This document shows positions 33,835-42,117 of a stretch of 64,000 nt of DNA, in pieces (positions within the stretch are counted from its first letter, which is position 1; every line of letters starts with the position of its first letter). A program made the position numbers and the translations under genes. The DNA is from Streptomyces sp. NBC_00091 (lineage in GTDB: Bacteria > Actinomycetota > Actinomycetes > Streptomycetales > Streptomycetaceae): positions 248,001 through 312,000 of the forward strand of contig NZ_JAPEMA010000004.1 in NCBI RefSeq assembly GCF_026343185.1. Direction: 5' to 3'. The notes below the pieces were generated by a model. That model ran no database searches and was not told the origin of the DNA. It saw nothing but the letters and a program-made list of their open reading frames with translations.

Positions 33835-34740
33835 ATGGACGAGCTTCCCCTGGACCAGGTGCGGACCCTGCTCGCGGTCGTGGACGAGGGCACCTTCGAC
33901 GCGGCGGCCGCGGCCCTGCACGTGACGCCCTCCGCCGTCAGCCAGCGGGTCAAGGCGCTGGAACAGCGCACCGGGCGGGTGCTCCTGATGCGCACCAAAC
34001 CGGTGCGGGCGACGGAGTCCGGCGAGGTGGTGATCCGCTTCGCCCGCCAGCTGGCCCGGCTGGAGCGGGACGCGCGCGCCGAGCTGGGGATGGGGATGGC
34101 TGACGGGCTGGGCCCGGTCCGGATGCCGATCGCGGTCAACGCGGACTCGCTGGCCACGTGGTTCCTGCCCGCGCTGACCCGGGTGCCGCAGCAGCCGCGG
34201 ATCTGCTTCGAGCTGCACCGCGAGGACGAGTCCCACACGACGGCGCTGCTCCGGGAGGGCCAGGTCATGGCGGCCGTCACCTCCTCGCCGGACCCGGTGG
34301 CCGGGTGCACGGTGCGGGCGCTGGGGCTGGCGCGCTACCTGCCGGTGGCGAGCCCGGGCTTCGCCGCCCGGTACCTGACGGGGGAACCGGGGCGGGACCT
34401 GCGCGAGGCCCCGGTGATCGTCTTCGACCGGCGCGACGCCCTCCAGGACCGGTTCCTCCGCACCCTCACCGGGGGCGCCTCGGGAGCCTCGGCCGCGCGT
34501 CACCACGTACCGACCTCGGAGGGGTACCGGGACGCGGTGGCCGCCGGCCTGGGCTGGGGGCTGGTGCCGCAGCCGCAGGCGGAGCCCCTGCTGGACACCG
34601 GCACGCTGGTACCGCTGGCGCCCGGGCGCTCGCTGGACGTGCCGCTGTACTGGCAGCAGTGGAAGCTGGACTCGCCCGCGCTGGCGCTGGTCGCCCGGGT
34701 GGTCGCCGAAACGGCCATGGAGGCGCTCCTGCCGGTCTGA
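33835..34740 (+). CDS. LysR-type regulator ArgP/LysG
   Basis: 301 aa. The N-terminal winged helix-turn-helix reads DQVRTLLAVVDEGTFDAAAA and HVTPSAVSQRVKALE, followed by a periplasmic-binding-like effector domain. The characteristic ArgP segments VNADSLATWFLPAL and AAGLGWGLVPQPQ are present. I chose ATG 33835 (or the GTG 3 nt earlier) because family members begin MxxxxLxQ; an upstream ATG at 33793 has a ribosome binding site but would encode AT-rich codons of the operator. It should activate the divergent exporter in response to basic amino acids. Confidence 0.9.
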   Translation: MDELPLDQVRTLLAVVDEGTFDAAAAALHVTPSAVSQRVKALEQRTGRVLLMRTKPVRATESGEVVIRFARQLARLERDARAELGMGMADGLGPVRMPIAVNADSLATWFLPALTRVPQQPRICFELHREDESHTTALLREGQVMAAVTSSPDPVAGCTVRALGLARYLPVASPGFAARYLTGEPGRDLREAPVIVFDRRDALQDRFLRTLTGGASGASAARHHVPTSEGYRDAVAAGLGWGLVPQPQAEPLLDTGTLVPLAPGRSLDVPLYWQQWKLDSPALALVARVVAETAMEALLPV

Positions 34741-34853
34741 GCTGCGGCCGCCGCGGTCGCTGCGGTCCGGGGGCTCGCCCGGGGGCGTCCGTCCGCCCCG
34801 CGGCGTCTACTGGGAGGGGGAGCGCCCGCCGACCGACTTCTCTGGAGCGCCGG

Positions 34854-35474
34854 ATGAGGAAGATCACCGCAGAGCTGTTCGTCTCGCTCGACGGCGTCGT
34901 GGAGGCGCCCCACGAGTGGCACTTCCCGTACTTCGACGACCGGATGGGCGCGGCCGTCGACGCCGTCGTCGGCGCCGCCGACACCCTGCTCCTCGGCCGC
35001 AGGACCTACGACAGCTTCGCCGGGGCGTGGCCCGGACGGGAAGCGGCCGGAGGGGAGGACGCCGCCTTCGCCAAGGGCCTCGGCGACGCCCGGAAGATCG
35101 TCGTGTCCCGGCAGCCGCTCGAGTTCACCTGGCGCAACTCCGAACTGCTCGGCGGGGAACTCGTCGAGGCGGTCAGGGCGTTGAAGAACGAGCCGGGCGA
35201 CGGCCCGATCGCGATGAGCGGCTCGGTCTCCGTCGTCCGCCAGCTGCTCGCCGCCGGGGTGCTGGACCGGCTGCACCTGCTGGTCCACCCGATCGCGGTG
35301 CGCAAGGGCATGCGCCTCTTCGACGAGGGCGAGCCCGCGATCCCGCTCAGACTGGTCTCCTGCGAGGCCTTCGAGACCGGCGTGCTGAACCTCTTCTACG
35401 CCCCCGCCGAGCCGCCCGGCCAGGCGACTTACGAGGACGCCAAGTCCCACCTGCCGCAGTCCGGAGCCGACTGA
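34854..35474 (+). CDS. Dihydrofolate reductase-like / RibD C-terminal domain protein
   Basis: 206 aa. It starts MRKITAELFVSLDGVVEAP and contains LLLGRRTYDSFAGAWP, the GDGPIAMSGSVSVVRQLL nucleotide-binding segment and a final DRLHLLVHPI strand, the pattern of stand-alone RibD_C proteins. It lacks the deaminase half of RibD. The ATG is preceded by a TGGAG ribosome binding site. These proteins are NAD(P)H-dependent reductases of unknown substrate; no operon partner is adjacent. Confidence 0.85.
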   Translation: MRKITAELFVSLDGVVEAPHEWHFPYFDDRMGAAVDAVVGAADTLLLGRRTYDSFAGAWPGREAAGGEDAAFAKGLGDARKIVVSRQPLEFTWRNSELLGGELVEAVRALKNEPGDGPIAMSGSVSVVRQLLAAGVLDRLHLLVHPIAVRKGMRLFDEGEPAIPLRLVSCEAFETGVLNLFYAPAEPPGQATYEDAKSHLPQSGAD

Positions 35475-35575
35475 GACCGCACCGGACGCCGCGCCGTCTT
35501 CATCTGCTGATCATGCGTCTACGCTAGGGCCCGGCAGGTCGCCGACGGGCGGCCCGTGAGGGAACGGAGCATGCG

Positions 35576-37315
35576 GTGCCGGTGCCATCGGGGCAGGCAA
35601 ACGACGGAGACCTGGTCGGCAAGGCACTCGGGGGGCGCTACCGGGTGACCGAGATGATCGGCCGCGGCGGTATGGGAGTGGTCGCCCGGGCGGTCGACGA
35701 GGTGCTGGGCCGGGAGGTGGCCGTCAAGCTGCTGCGGGCCTACACCGACGCGAGCCCCGCCGAACTGGCCGACCTGCGGACCCGGATGCAGCGCGAGGCG
35801 CAGGCCGCCGCGCGCATCCGGCACGGCGGGGTGGTCACCGTGCACGACGTGACCGAGGAGCAGGGCCTGCCGGTCATCGTGATGGAGCTCGTCGACGGTC
35901 CCTCGCTCGACGACGTGGTGTCGCAGCGCGGCGCGCTGGACCCGTACGAGGCCGCCGCGATCGGCGCGAAGCTGATGGACGCGCTCGACGCCGCGCACCG
36001 GGCCGGTGTCCTGCACCGGGACGTGAAGCCGGGCAACGTGCTGCTGGAGCGGGGCGGCCGGGTCGTGCTCACCGACTTCGGCATCGCCACCATGGAGACC
36101 TCCGACGACGAGGCGATGGCCAAGCTGACCCGCAGCGGTGAGCTGGTCGGCTCGCTCGACTACCTTCCGCCGGAGCGCGCGCAGGGCAGGGAGCCCGGTC
36201 CGGCCTCGGACATCTGGTCGCTCGGGATGACCCTGTACGCGGCGGTGGAGGGCGTCTCGCCCTTCCGCCGGACCTCGGTGTGGTCCACGATGGCCGCGAT
36301 CGTCGCCGAACCGCTGCCCGAGCCCCGGCGGGCGGGGGCGCTCGCGCCCGTGCTGCTGGCGCTGATGGCGAAGGAGCCGGAGCACCGCCCCACCGCCGAC
36401 CAGGCCCGCGCGATGCTGGAGCAGGTGGCGGCCGGCGGCGCCGGGGCGGCTCCCGCGCCGGTCCCCGCCCCGGTGGCTCCCGCCCCGGTCCCGCCGACCC
36501 CCACCGCGCCGTCCGTCCTCGCGGCCGCCCCCGGCTTCGGGCCCCCGCCCGCGGCCGTCGACGTATCGTTTCCGCAGCCCTACGCCCCGGCTCCCCAACC
36601 CGGCTTCCCCCCGCAGGCGCCGCCACAGGGTCCGCCCCTGGGGCCGGCCCAAGGCCCGCCCCAAGGCCCGCCCCAGGGCCAGCCGTCCGGGGAGCCGCTC
36701 ACGGTCCGCGGGCAGGGCATGGCGGGCGCGGACCGGGCGCGGCGCCGCGGCCGTGCCGCGATAGCCGTGGCGGTCGTCGCCGTACTCGCCGCCGGCGGTG
36801 TCACCTACGCCGTGACCAAGGGCAGCGGCGGCGACCGGGTGCGGGCGGGGAAGCCGACACCGGCGCCCGGCAACGGCTCCCCGGCGGCAGGCGGCCTGCC
36901 GGGGACGGACCCCTCGGGCCCCTCGCCCTCGGGCTCCGGGCCCCAGGCCAAGCCGTCCGCCTCCGCCTCCGCCTCGAAGAAGCCGGGCACGCCCTCGCCC
37001 TCCACGACGGGGTCCTCGCCCGCCTCCGCCAAGCCGAGCCCCGTACCGACGGGCTGCAGCGGCTGGACCCACAAGGACCCGAAGCCGGGCACCTACGGCT
37101 ACATCTCCGGCGACCACCACCTGCTGGCCGCGCCGTACCAGCAGTGCTCCCCGGGCGCCCTGGTCAAGGACGGTACGAAGCTCTGGTACCACTGCTACAT
37201 CGTCAACTCGTTCGGCAACCAGTGGACGTTCGTGCGCGTGGACGGCACGAACGCCACCGGGTGGCTGTACAACCGCGATCTGACCCGCCAGAAGGGCTCG
37301 TCGCCCCCGTGTTAG
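35576..37315 (+). CDS. Membrane-bound Ser/Thr protein kinase with extracellular SH3-like domain
   Basis: 579 aa, GTG start. The kinase domain spans about 22-285 with P-loop GRGGMGVV, Lys51 in AVKLL, catalytic Asp149 in LHRDVKPGNV, DFGIAT and the activation-loop/APE region LDYLPPERA. A Pro/Ala/Gln-rich low-complexity linker with PQGPP repeats leads to a TM helix near 394-412. The exterior has a Ser/Pro/Lys linker and a C-terminal domain of about 90 residues with four Cys and GWLYNRDL, similar to bacterial SH3 folds. It has no PASTA repeats, so it belongs to the Hanks-type kinases with a non-PASTA sensor. Confidence 0.9.
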   Translation: MPVPSGQANDGDLVGKALGGRYRVTEMIGRGGMGVVARAVDEVLGREVAVKLLRAYTDASPAELADLRTRMQREAQAAARIRHGGVVTVHDVTEEQGLPVIVMELVDGPSLDDVVSQRGALDPYEAAAIGAKLMDALDAAHRAGVLHRDVKPGNVLLERGGRVVLTDFGIATMETSDDEAMAKLTRSGELVGSLDYLPPERAQGREPGPASDIWSLGMTLYAAVEGVSPFRRTSVWSTMAAIVAEPLPEPRRAGALAPVLLALMAKEPEHRPTADQARAMLEQVAAGGAGAAPAPVPAPVAPAPVPPTPTAPSVLAAAPGFGPPPAAVDVSFPQPYAPAPQPGFPPQAPPQGPPLGPAQGPPQGPPQGQPSGEPLTVRGQGMAGADRARRRGRAAIAVAVVAVLAAGGVTYAVTKGSGGDRVRAGKPTPAPGNGSPAAGGLPGTDPSGPSPSGSGPQAKPSASASASKKPGTPSPSTTGSSPASAKPSPVPTGCSGWTHKDPKPGTYGYISGDHHLLAAPYQQCSPGALVKDGTKLWYHCYIVNSFGNQWTFVRVDGTNATGWLYNRDLTRQKGSSPPC

Positions 37316-37347
37316 CCTCCCGCCCTTACCCGCCCTACGCTGCGGGT

Positions 37348-37740
37348 ATGGAGTCCTACACCATCGGTCAGGCGGCCCGGCTGCTCGGCGTCAGCGTGGA
37401 CACGGCGCGGCGCTGGGCCGACGCCGACCGCTTCCCCACCCGCCGGGAGGGCGCGCGGCGCATGGTCGACGGGCCGGACCTGGCGGCGTTCTGCGTCGAG
37501 GCGGCGCAGGAGGGCGGCGAGGGGGAGGAGGCCCCGTACACCTCGGCGCGCAACGCCTTCCCCGGCATCGTCACCGGTGTGAAGCTCGGCACCGTCGACG
37601 CCCAGGTCGAGATCCAGGCCGGCCCGCACCGCATCGTCTCCCTGCTCACCCGGGAGGCGGTCGAGGAGCTGGGCCTGGAGGTGGGCGCGCGGGCCACCGC
37701 ACGGGTGAAGTCGACCAGCGTCTTCGTCGACCGGGGCTGA
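37348..37740 (+). CDS. HTH-TOBE (molbindin-like) protein, probable molybdate sensor
   Basis: 130 aa. The N-terminus is a MerR-like helix-turn-helix (YTIGQAARLLGVSVDTARRW at residues 3-22) used as a DNA-binding or excisionase-type domain. Residues 65-130 form a TOBE/Mop domain (SARNAFPGIVTGVKLGTVDA, VEELGLEVGARATARVKST), which binds molybdate or tungstate. Starts 33 nt after the kinase stop on the same strand but with its own ribosome binding site. Regulation of molybdate-related genes is inferred; a Mo-oxidoreductase lies 4.4 kb downstream. Confidence 0.85.
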   Translation: MESYTIGQAARLLGVSVDTARRWADADRFPTRREGARRMVDGPDLAAFCVEAAQEGGEGEEAPYTSARNAFPGIVTGVKLGTVDAQVEIQAGPHRIVSLLTREAVEELGLEVGARATARVKSTSVFVDRG

Positions 37741-37828
37741 CTCCGGCCCCTCCCCCCGGGCGCCCGTGGCGGAGCTCCGGCGCGGCGGTGGCAGACTGGC
37801 CGCTGATCCGCCGAAGGGGAGTACGTCC

Positions 37829-38917
37829 GTGTCCATGTTCAGCAACCTGCGCCGGGCCGTGCGCCGCGGCTACCGACGTGCGGTCGACCTCAGCCACCCC
37901 GCCCGCTCCCCGCTCGGCAGCGCCGTCGTCAACTGCGTGGTCTACCAGGACGGCGTCCGCCAGGACGGCTGCGCCGAGGCGGAGGAGGCCGTGCGCCGGG
38001 TCCGCAAGAGCGGCGAGGGCTTCGTCTGGATCGGCCTGCACGAGCCCTCGCAGCAGGAGCTCGCCGGGCTCGCCGCCCTCTTCGGCCTGCACCCCCTCGC
38101 CGTCGAGGACGCCGTCAACGCCCATCAGCGCCCCAAGGTGGAGCGCTACGACGAGACCCTCTTCGCCGTCTTCAAGACCGTCCGCTACGTGGAGCACGAG
38201 GAGCTGACCGCGACCAGCGAGGTGGTGGAGACCGGCGAGCTGATGGCCTTCATCGGCGCGGACTTCGTCATCACCATCCGGCACGGCGGCCGCGGCACCC
38301 TCGGCCCCGTCCGGGAGGCCCTGGAAGCCGAGCCGGAACAGCTGGCCAAGGGGCCGGCGGCCGTGCTGCACGCGATGGCGGACCACGTGGTCGACGACTA
38401 CGTGGCCGTCACGGACGCCGTGCAGAGCGACATGGACGCCGTGGAGACGGCCGTCTTCAGCGAGCACGGCGGCCGCGGCGACGCGGGCCGCATCTACCAG
38501 CTCAAGCGCGAACTCCTCGAACTGCGGCGGGCGGTGGCGCCGCTGAGCCGGCCGCTCCAGCACCTGGCCACGCAGCCGATACCGGTCATCCCGCCGGAGA
38601 TCCGCGCCTACTTCCGAGACGTCGCCGACCACCTGTCGCGGGCCACCGAGCAGATCGGCGCCTACGACGGCCTCCTCGACTCCATCCTCCAGGCCCACCT
38701 CGCGCAGGTGACGGTCGCCCAGAACGAGGACATGCGCAAGATCACGGCCTGGGCGGCGATCGTGGCCGTCCCGACCATGGTCTGCGGGGTCTACGGCATG
38801 AACTTCGACCACATGCCCGAACTGCGCTGGACCTACGGGTACCCGCTGGTCCTCTCCGTGATGGCGGTCGCCTGCTTCCTCATCCACCGGGGCTTCCGGC
38901 GCAACGGCTGGCTCTGA
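37829..38917 (+). CDS. corA: CorA-type magnesium/cobalt channel
   Basis: 362 aa from GTG 37829 with an AAGGGGAG ribosome binding site. The soluble funnel region is followed by two C-terminal TM helices, the first ending with the selectivity motif YGMNFDHMPE near residues 321-330, the hallmark of CorA. Basic residues follow the last helix. It would be a pentamer in the membrane. No regulator or riboswitch is visible in the short 5' region. Confidence 0.93.
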   Translation: MSMFSNLRRAVRRGYRRAVDLSHPARSPLGSAVVNCVVYQDGVRQDGCAEAEEAVRRVRKSGEGFVWIGLHEPSQQELAGLAALFGLHPLAVEDAVNAHQRPKVERYDETLFAVFKTVRYVEHEELTATSEVVETGELMAFIGADFVITIRHGGRGTLGPVREALEAEPEQLAKGPAAVLHAMADHVVDDYVAVTDAVQSDMDAVETAVFSEHGGRGDAGRIYQLKRELLELRRAVAPLSRPLQHLATQPIPVIPPEIRAYFRDVADHLSRATEQIGAYDGLLDSILQAHLAQVTVAQNEDMRKITAWAAIVAVPTMVCGVYGMNFDHMPELRWTYGYPLVLSVMAVACFLIHRGFRRNGWL

Positions 38918-39027
38918 CCGGCGGCCCGTCGAGGGTCCCGTGGCGCGAAACCCGGGTGAAGTCCGCCGGGGTGGCCGCATAGGGTCCGCCTGACAGTAGT
39001 GGATCACTGAGAACGGGCAGGTCGGAC

Positions 39028-39636
39028 ATGGTGGAACAGACGAGGGCGGCACAGGCCGGACTGACCGGCGAGCGGGTACGGCTGGAGCCCCTGGACCACC
39101 GGCACCACGACGGGCTGTGCGAGGCGGTCCGCGACGGGAAGCTGTGGGAACTCGCGGTGACCCATGTGCCGCACCCGGACGACGTGCGCGGCTTCATAGC
39201 CGACGCGATCGAGGGACGCGAGGCCGGCCGGGAGAGCGCGTACGCGACGGTCGACCTGGCCACGGGCCGGGTCGCCGGCTCGACCCGGCTGATGATGATC
39301 AACACGGAGCACCGGCGGCTGGAGATCGGCTGGACCTTCCTCGGCCGGACCTGGCAGCGGACGGCCGTGAACACCGAGGCCAAGCTGCTGATGCTCACGC
39401 ATGCCTTCGAGGACCTCGGGATGAACCGGGTCGAGCTGCTCACCGACGTGCGCAACGCCGCCTCGCGCGCCGCGATCGGCCGCCTCGGCGCGACCGAGGA
39501 GGGGATCATGCGCGGGCACATGGTGATGCGCGACGGCCACGTCCGGGACACGGTGATCTACGCGCTCACCCGCCCCGAGTGGCCGGACGCGAAGCAGGCC
39601 CTGCGCGCCCGCCTGACGGCCCGTCCCGGGGCCTGA
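39028..39636 (+). CDS. GNAT acetyltransferase, RimJ/RimL type
   Basis: 202 aa. It has the GNAT fold landmarks GERVRLEPLDHRHHDGLCEA, the acetyl-CoA region GWTFLGRTWQRTAVNTEAKLL near 100 and the MNRVELLTDVRNAASRAAI helix that follows the pyrophosphate loop. RimJ/RimL and related enzymes acetylate ribosomal proteins, amino acids or small amines. The ATG is preceded by GGTCGG; isolated gene with no obvious partner. Confidence 0.85.
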   Translation: MVEQTRAAQAGLTGERVRLEPLDHRHHDGLCEAVRDGKLWELAVTHVPHPDDVRGFIADAIEGREAGRESAYATVDLATGRVAGSTRLMMINTEHRRLEIGWTFLGRTWQRTAVNTEAKLLMLTHAFEDLGMNRVELLTDVRNAASRAAIGRLGATEEGIMRGHMVMRDGHVRDTVIYALTRPEWPDAKQALRARLTARPGA

Positions 39637-39732
39637 ACCCGTCCCGGGAGCCGCCCGCCGCCCGCGTTCCGTACGGACTGGCGGCTTCCGGACGTGTTTC
39701 CGCGAGGGGTGTTCTCTGTCTCCGATGTCTGG

Positions 39733-39747
39733 TAGGAAAGTTTCCTA
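39733..39747 (+). promoter_or_regulatory. Perfect palindrome upstream of the chitosanase gene (CsnR-type operator)
   Basis: TAGGAAA-G-TTTCCTA is a perfect 7-1-7 palindrome located 38 bp upstream of the chitosanase start. It matches the TAGGAAA-type element described in streptomycete chitosanase promoters and bound by the ROK-family repressor CsnR, whose de-repression responds to chitosan oligomers. The element probably lies over or near the transcription start. Confidence 0.75.
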
Positions 39748-39785
39748 ACGGACCAGGGAAGACTCAACCACCTTATGGAGGCACT

Positions 39786-40640
39786 GTGTTCACCCCCCAC
39801 CGAAAGACGATGACGGTCGCCGCCCTGCTCGGCGCCGCACTCCTCGCGGCCCCCGTCACGGCGCACGCCACCGCCGAGCCGGCCGCCGCCCCCGCGGCCG
39901 GACCCGCCCTACCGGTCACGTCCGCCGCCGCGACCGGACTCGACGACCCGGCGAAGAAGGACATCGCCATGCGGATCGTCTCCAGCGCCGAGAACTCCTC
40001 GCTCGACTGGAAGGCGCAGTACAAGTACATCGAGGACATAGGCGACGGCCGCGGCTACACCGCCGGCATCATCGGCTTCTGTTCCGGCACCGGCGACATG
40101 CTCGACCTCGTCGAGTACTACACCCAGGTCAAGCCGGGCAACGTACTCGCCAAGTACCTCCCCGCCCTGCGCAAGGTCGACGGCACCGACTCGCACGCCG
40201 GCCTCGACCCGAACTTCACCAGGGACTGGGCGAAGGCCGCCCAGGACACCGAGTTCAAGAAGGCCCAGGACCACGAACGCGACCGGGTCTACTTCAACCC
40301 GGCCGTCAAGCAGGGCAAGTCCGACGGCGTCGGCACCCTCGGCCAGTTCATCTACTACGACGCCATCGTCATGCACGGCGACGGCGGCGACCCCACCAGC
40401 TTCCGCAACATCCGGGGGCGCGCCCTCACCAAGGCCAAGCCCCCGGCCCAGGGCGGCAACGAGACCGCCTGGCTGAACGCCTTCCTCGACGCCCGCGTCC
40501 GGGCGATGAAGCAGGAGGAGGCGCACAGCGACACCAGCCGCGTCGACACCGCCCAGCGGGTCTTCCTGAAGAAGGGCAACCTGCGCCTCGACACCCCCCT
40601 CGACTGGAAGGTCTACGGGGACCCCTACCACATCGGCTGA
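39786..40640 (+). CDS. csn: Secreted chitosanase, GH46
   Basis: 284 aa from GTG with a GGAGG ribosome binding site. The signal peptide ends near HATAEPA. The mature protein has the GH46 catalytic pattern: general acid Glu in SSAENSSLDWKAQYKYIEDI and the nearby Asp in GDGRGYTAGI, followed by GTGDMLDLVEYY. It hydrolyses beta-1,4 links in chitosan outside the cell. Expression is predicted to be under the palindrome at 39733. Its 3' end overlaps the convergent glycosyltransferase gene by 16 nt. Confidence 0.94.
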   Translation: MFTPHRKTMTVAALLGAALLAAPVTAHATAEPAAAPAAGPALPVTSAAATGLDDPAKKDIAMRIVSSAENSSLDWKAQYKYIEDIGDGRGYTAGIIGFCSGTGDMLDLVEYYTQVKPGNVLAKYLPALRKVDGTDSHAGLDPNFTRDWAKAAQDTEFKKAQDHERDRVYFNPAVKQGKSDGVGTLGQFIYYDAIVMHGDGGDPTSFRNIRGRALTKAKPPAQGGNETAWLNAFLDARVRAMKQEEAHSDTSRVDTAQRVFLKKGNLRLDTPLDWKVYGDPYHIG

Positions 40641-42004
40641 GACACCCCCCGGGCGCGGCGGCGCACCGCCCACCCGGCGAGCACCGCCGCGCCCGCCAGC
40701 CCGTACGCCACCTCCACCGCCGCCCCGCCCGCGAGCCGCCCGCCGACGTACACCGCCGCCCCCGCCGCCGCGACCCCCAGCCACTCGGCGCGGCCGTCCA
40801 GCGCCACCAGCGCCACCAGCAGCAGCGCGTACCAGGAGTACCCCGGGGTCATCAGCAGGAAGGCCGCCCCCGTCACCAGCAGGGCCCCGCTCCACGGCCG
40901 TTCGGGATCACCGCGCCGCCACACGTACACCACCACCGCGAGCATCCCGAGCGCCACCGCGGGCACCGCCCAGGAGTCCGGCAGCACCAGCCGCAGCAGC
41001 GCGTAGCGGCCGCCCGCGCCCGGATCCTCGTACCCCTCCTCCTCGGCGTAGCCGCCCAGGTAGCCGAAGACCGAGGAACGGGAGGCCAGGACGTACGGCA
41101 GGTACGTCAGCGCCACCACCGCCGCCACCGGCACCAGCAGCGCCGCCGCGTCCCGCCACCGCCGTACGCCGGCCAGCGCGCCCGGCAGCAGGACGGCGGG
41201 CAGCAGCTTCGCCGCGACGGCCAGCCCGAACAGCGCGCCGCCCAGGGCCCGTCGGCGCACCACCACACCCAGAGCGGCCACCGACAGCAGCACGGCCAGC
41301 ACGTCCACGTGCGCGTTGTTCACCGCCTCCACCGCCACGGCCGGGCACCACGCCCAGTACGCGGCCGTACGCGGATCCGCGCGCCGACGCCGCAGCACCA
41401 GCAGCAGCGTCCCGGTGACCCCCAGCGCCAGCAGGGCCCCGCCGGCCTGCAGGGCCTTGTGGCGCACGCCCGGCGGCGAGAGGGCGTGCACCAGGGCGAA
41501 GTACCCCTCCGCGACGGGCGGGTAGACGGTGTGCACCGCCGGCCGGTTGATCCGCGTGCACACCCCCGGCTCCACCGCGACGCGGTCCGGGCCGGCGCAG
41601 GCCGCCGCACCGCGCGGGAACAGCCAGTCGTCGCGCAGGGCCCGCAGCGCGGGATCCGCCGGGGCGTGGTCGTACGGGGAGAACCCGGCGGCCTGCACCC
41701 GGCCGTCCCAGGCGTAGCGGAAGGAGTCGGTACTGGTCAGCGGCGGCCCGGTCAGCCCGGCGGCCGCCACCATCAGCGCCCCGGCCGCCACCAGCGGGGC
41801 CACGCGCCGGGCCGGAACCCGGCGCAGCGACCAGGCGGCCGCGCCGAAGAGGGCCCAGGCGGCGGCGTACCGCAGCAACAGCCCGGCCGGGTCGGCGGCG
41901 TAGCCGTCGTACCGGACGGCCGTGACGAGCACGGCCGCCAGGGCGGCGAGCAGCAGGAGGGTCACGGTGACCGGGATCCGGGCGCGGGCGGGGGCGTCGT
42001 CCAT
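40625..42004 (-). CDS. Polytopic membrane glycosyltransferase (GT87/polyprenyl-phosphate mannosyltransferase-like)
   Basis: 459 aa, ATG at 42004, with about 11 TM helices. The first extracytoplasmic loop has the DSFRYAWDGRVQAAGFSPYD motif, including the acidic residue that is catalytic in GT-C enzymes. Later there is NRPAVHTVYPPVAEGYFALV and NNAHVDVLAVLL, both typical of actinobacterial DUF2029/GT87 proteins. It probably transfers mannose or another sugar from a polyprenyl phosphate donor during cell-envelope assembly. It is divergent from the Mo-oxidoreductase gene. Confidence 0.85.
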   Translation of the reverse strand: MDDAPARARIPVTVTLLLLAALAAVLVTAVRYDGYAADPAGLLLRYAAAWALFGAAAWSLRRVPARRVAPLVAAGALMVAAAGLTGPPLTSTDSFRYAWDGRVQAAGFSPYDHAPADPALRALRDDWLFPRGAAACAGPDRVAVEPGVCTRINRPAVHTVYPPVAEGYFALVHALSPPGVRHKALQAGGALLALGVTGTLLLVLRRRRADPRTAAYWAWCPAVAVEAVNNAHVDVLAVLLSVAALGVVVRRRALGGALFGLAVAAKLLPAVLLPGALAGVRRWRDAAALLVPVAAVVALTYLPYVLASRSSVFGYLGGYAEEEGYEDPGAGGRYALLRLVLPDSWAVPAVALGMLAVVVYVWRRGDPERPWSGALLVTGAAFLLMTPGYSWYALLLVALVALDGRAEWLGVAAAGAAVYVGGRLAGGAAVEVAYGLAGAAVLAGWAVRRRARGVSQPMW

Positions 42005-42117
42005 GCCGGCAGCCTGGCAGCGCGAGGCGGCCTCCGGCGGCCGACCGGGCCCGGCGTCCGCGTTTCGTAAGGTGTCGGACGGCCCGCGCGGCCCCCCGCG
42101 GCGGTGTGATGGAGGGC

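Noticed and set aside
36600..36700. CRISPR-like or tandem DNA repeat in the kinase gene
   Set aside because: The repeated cccaaggcccgcc units simply encode PQGPP repeats in a disordered linker.
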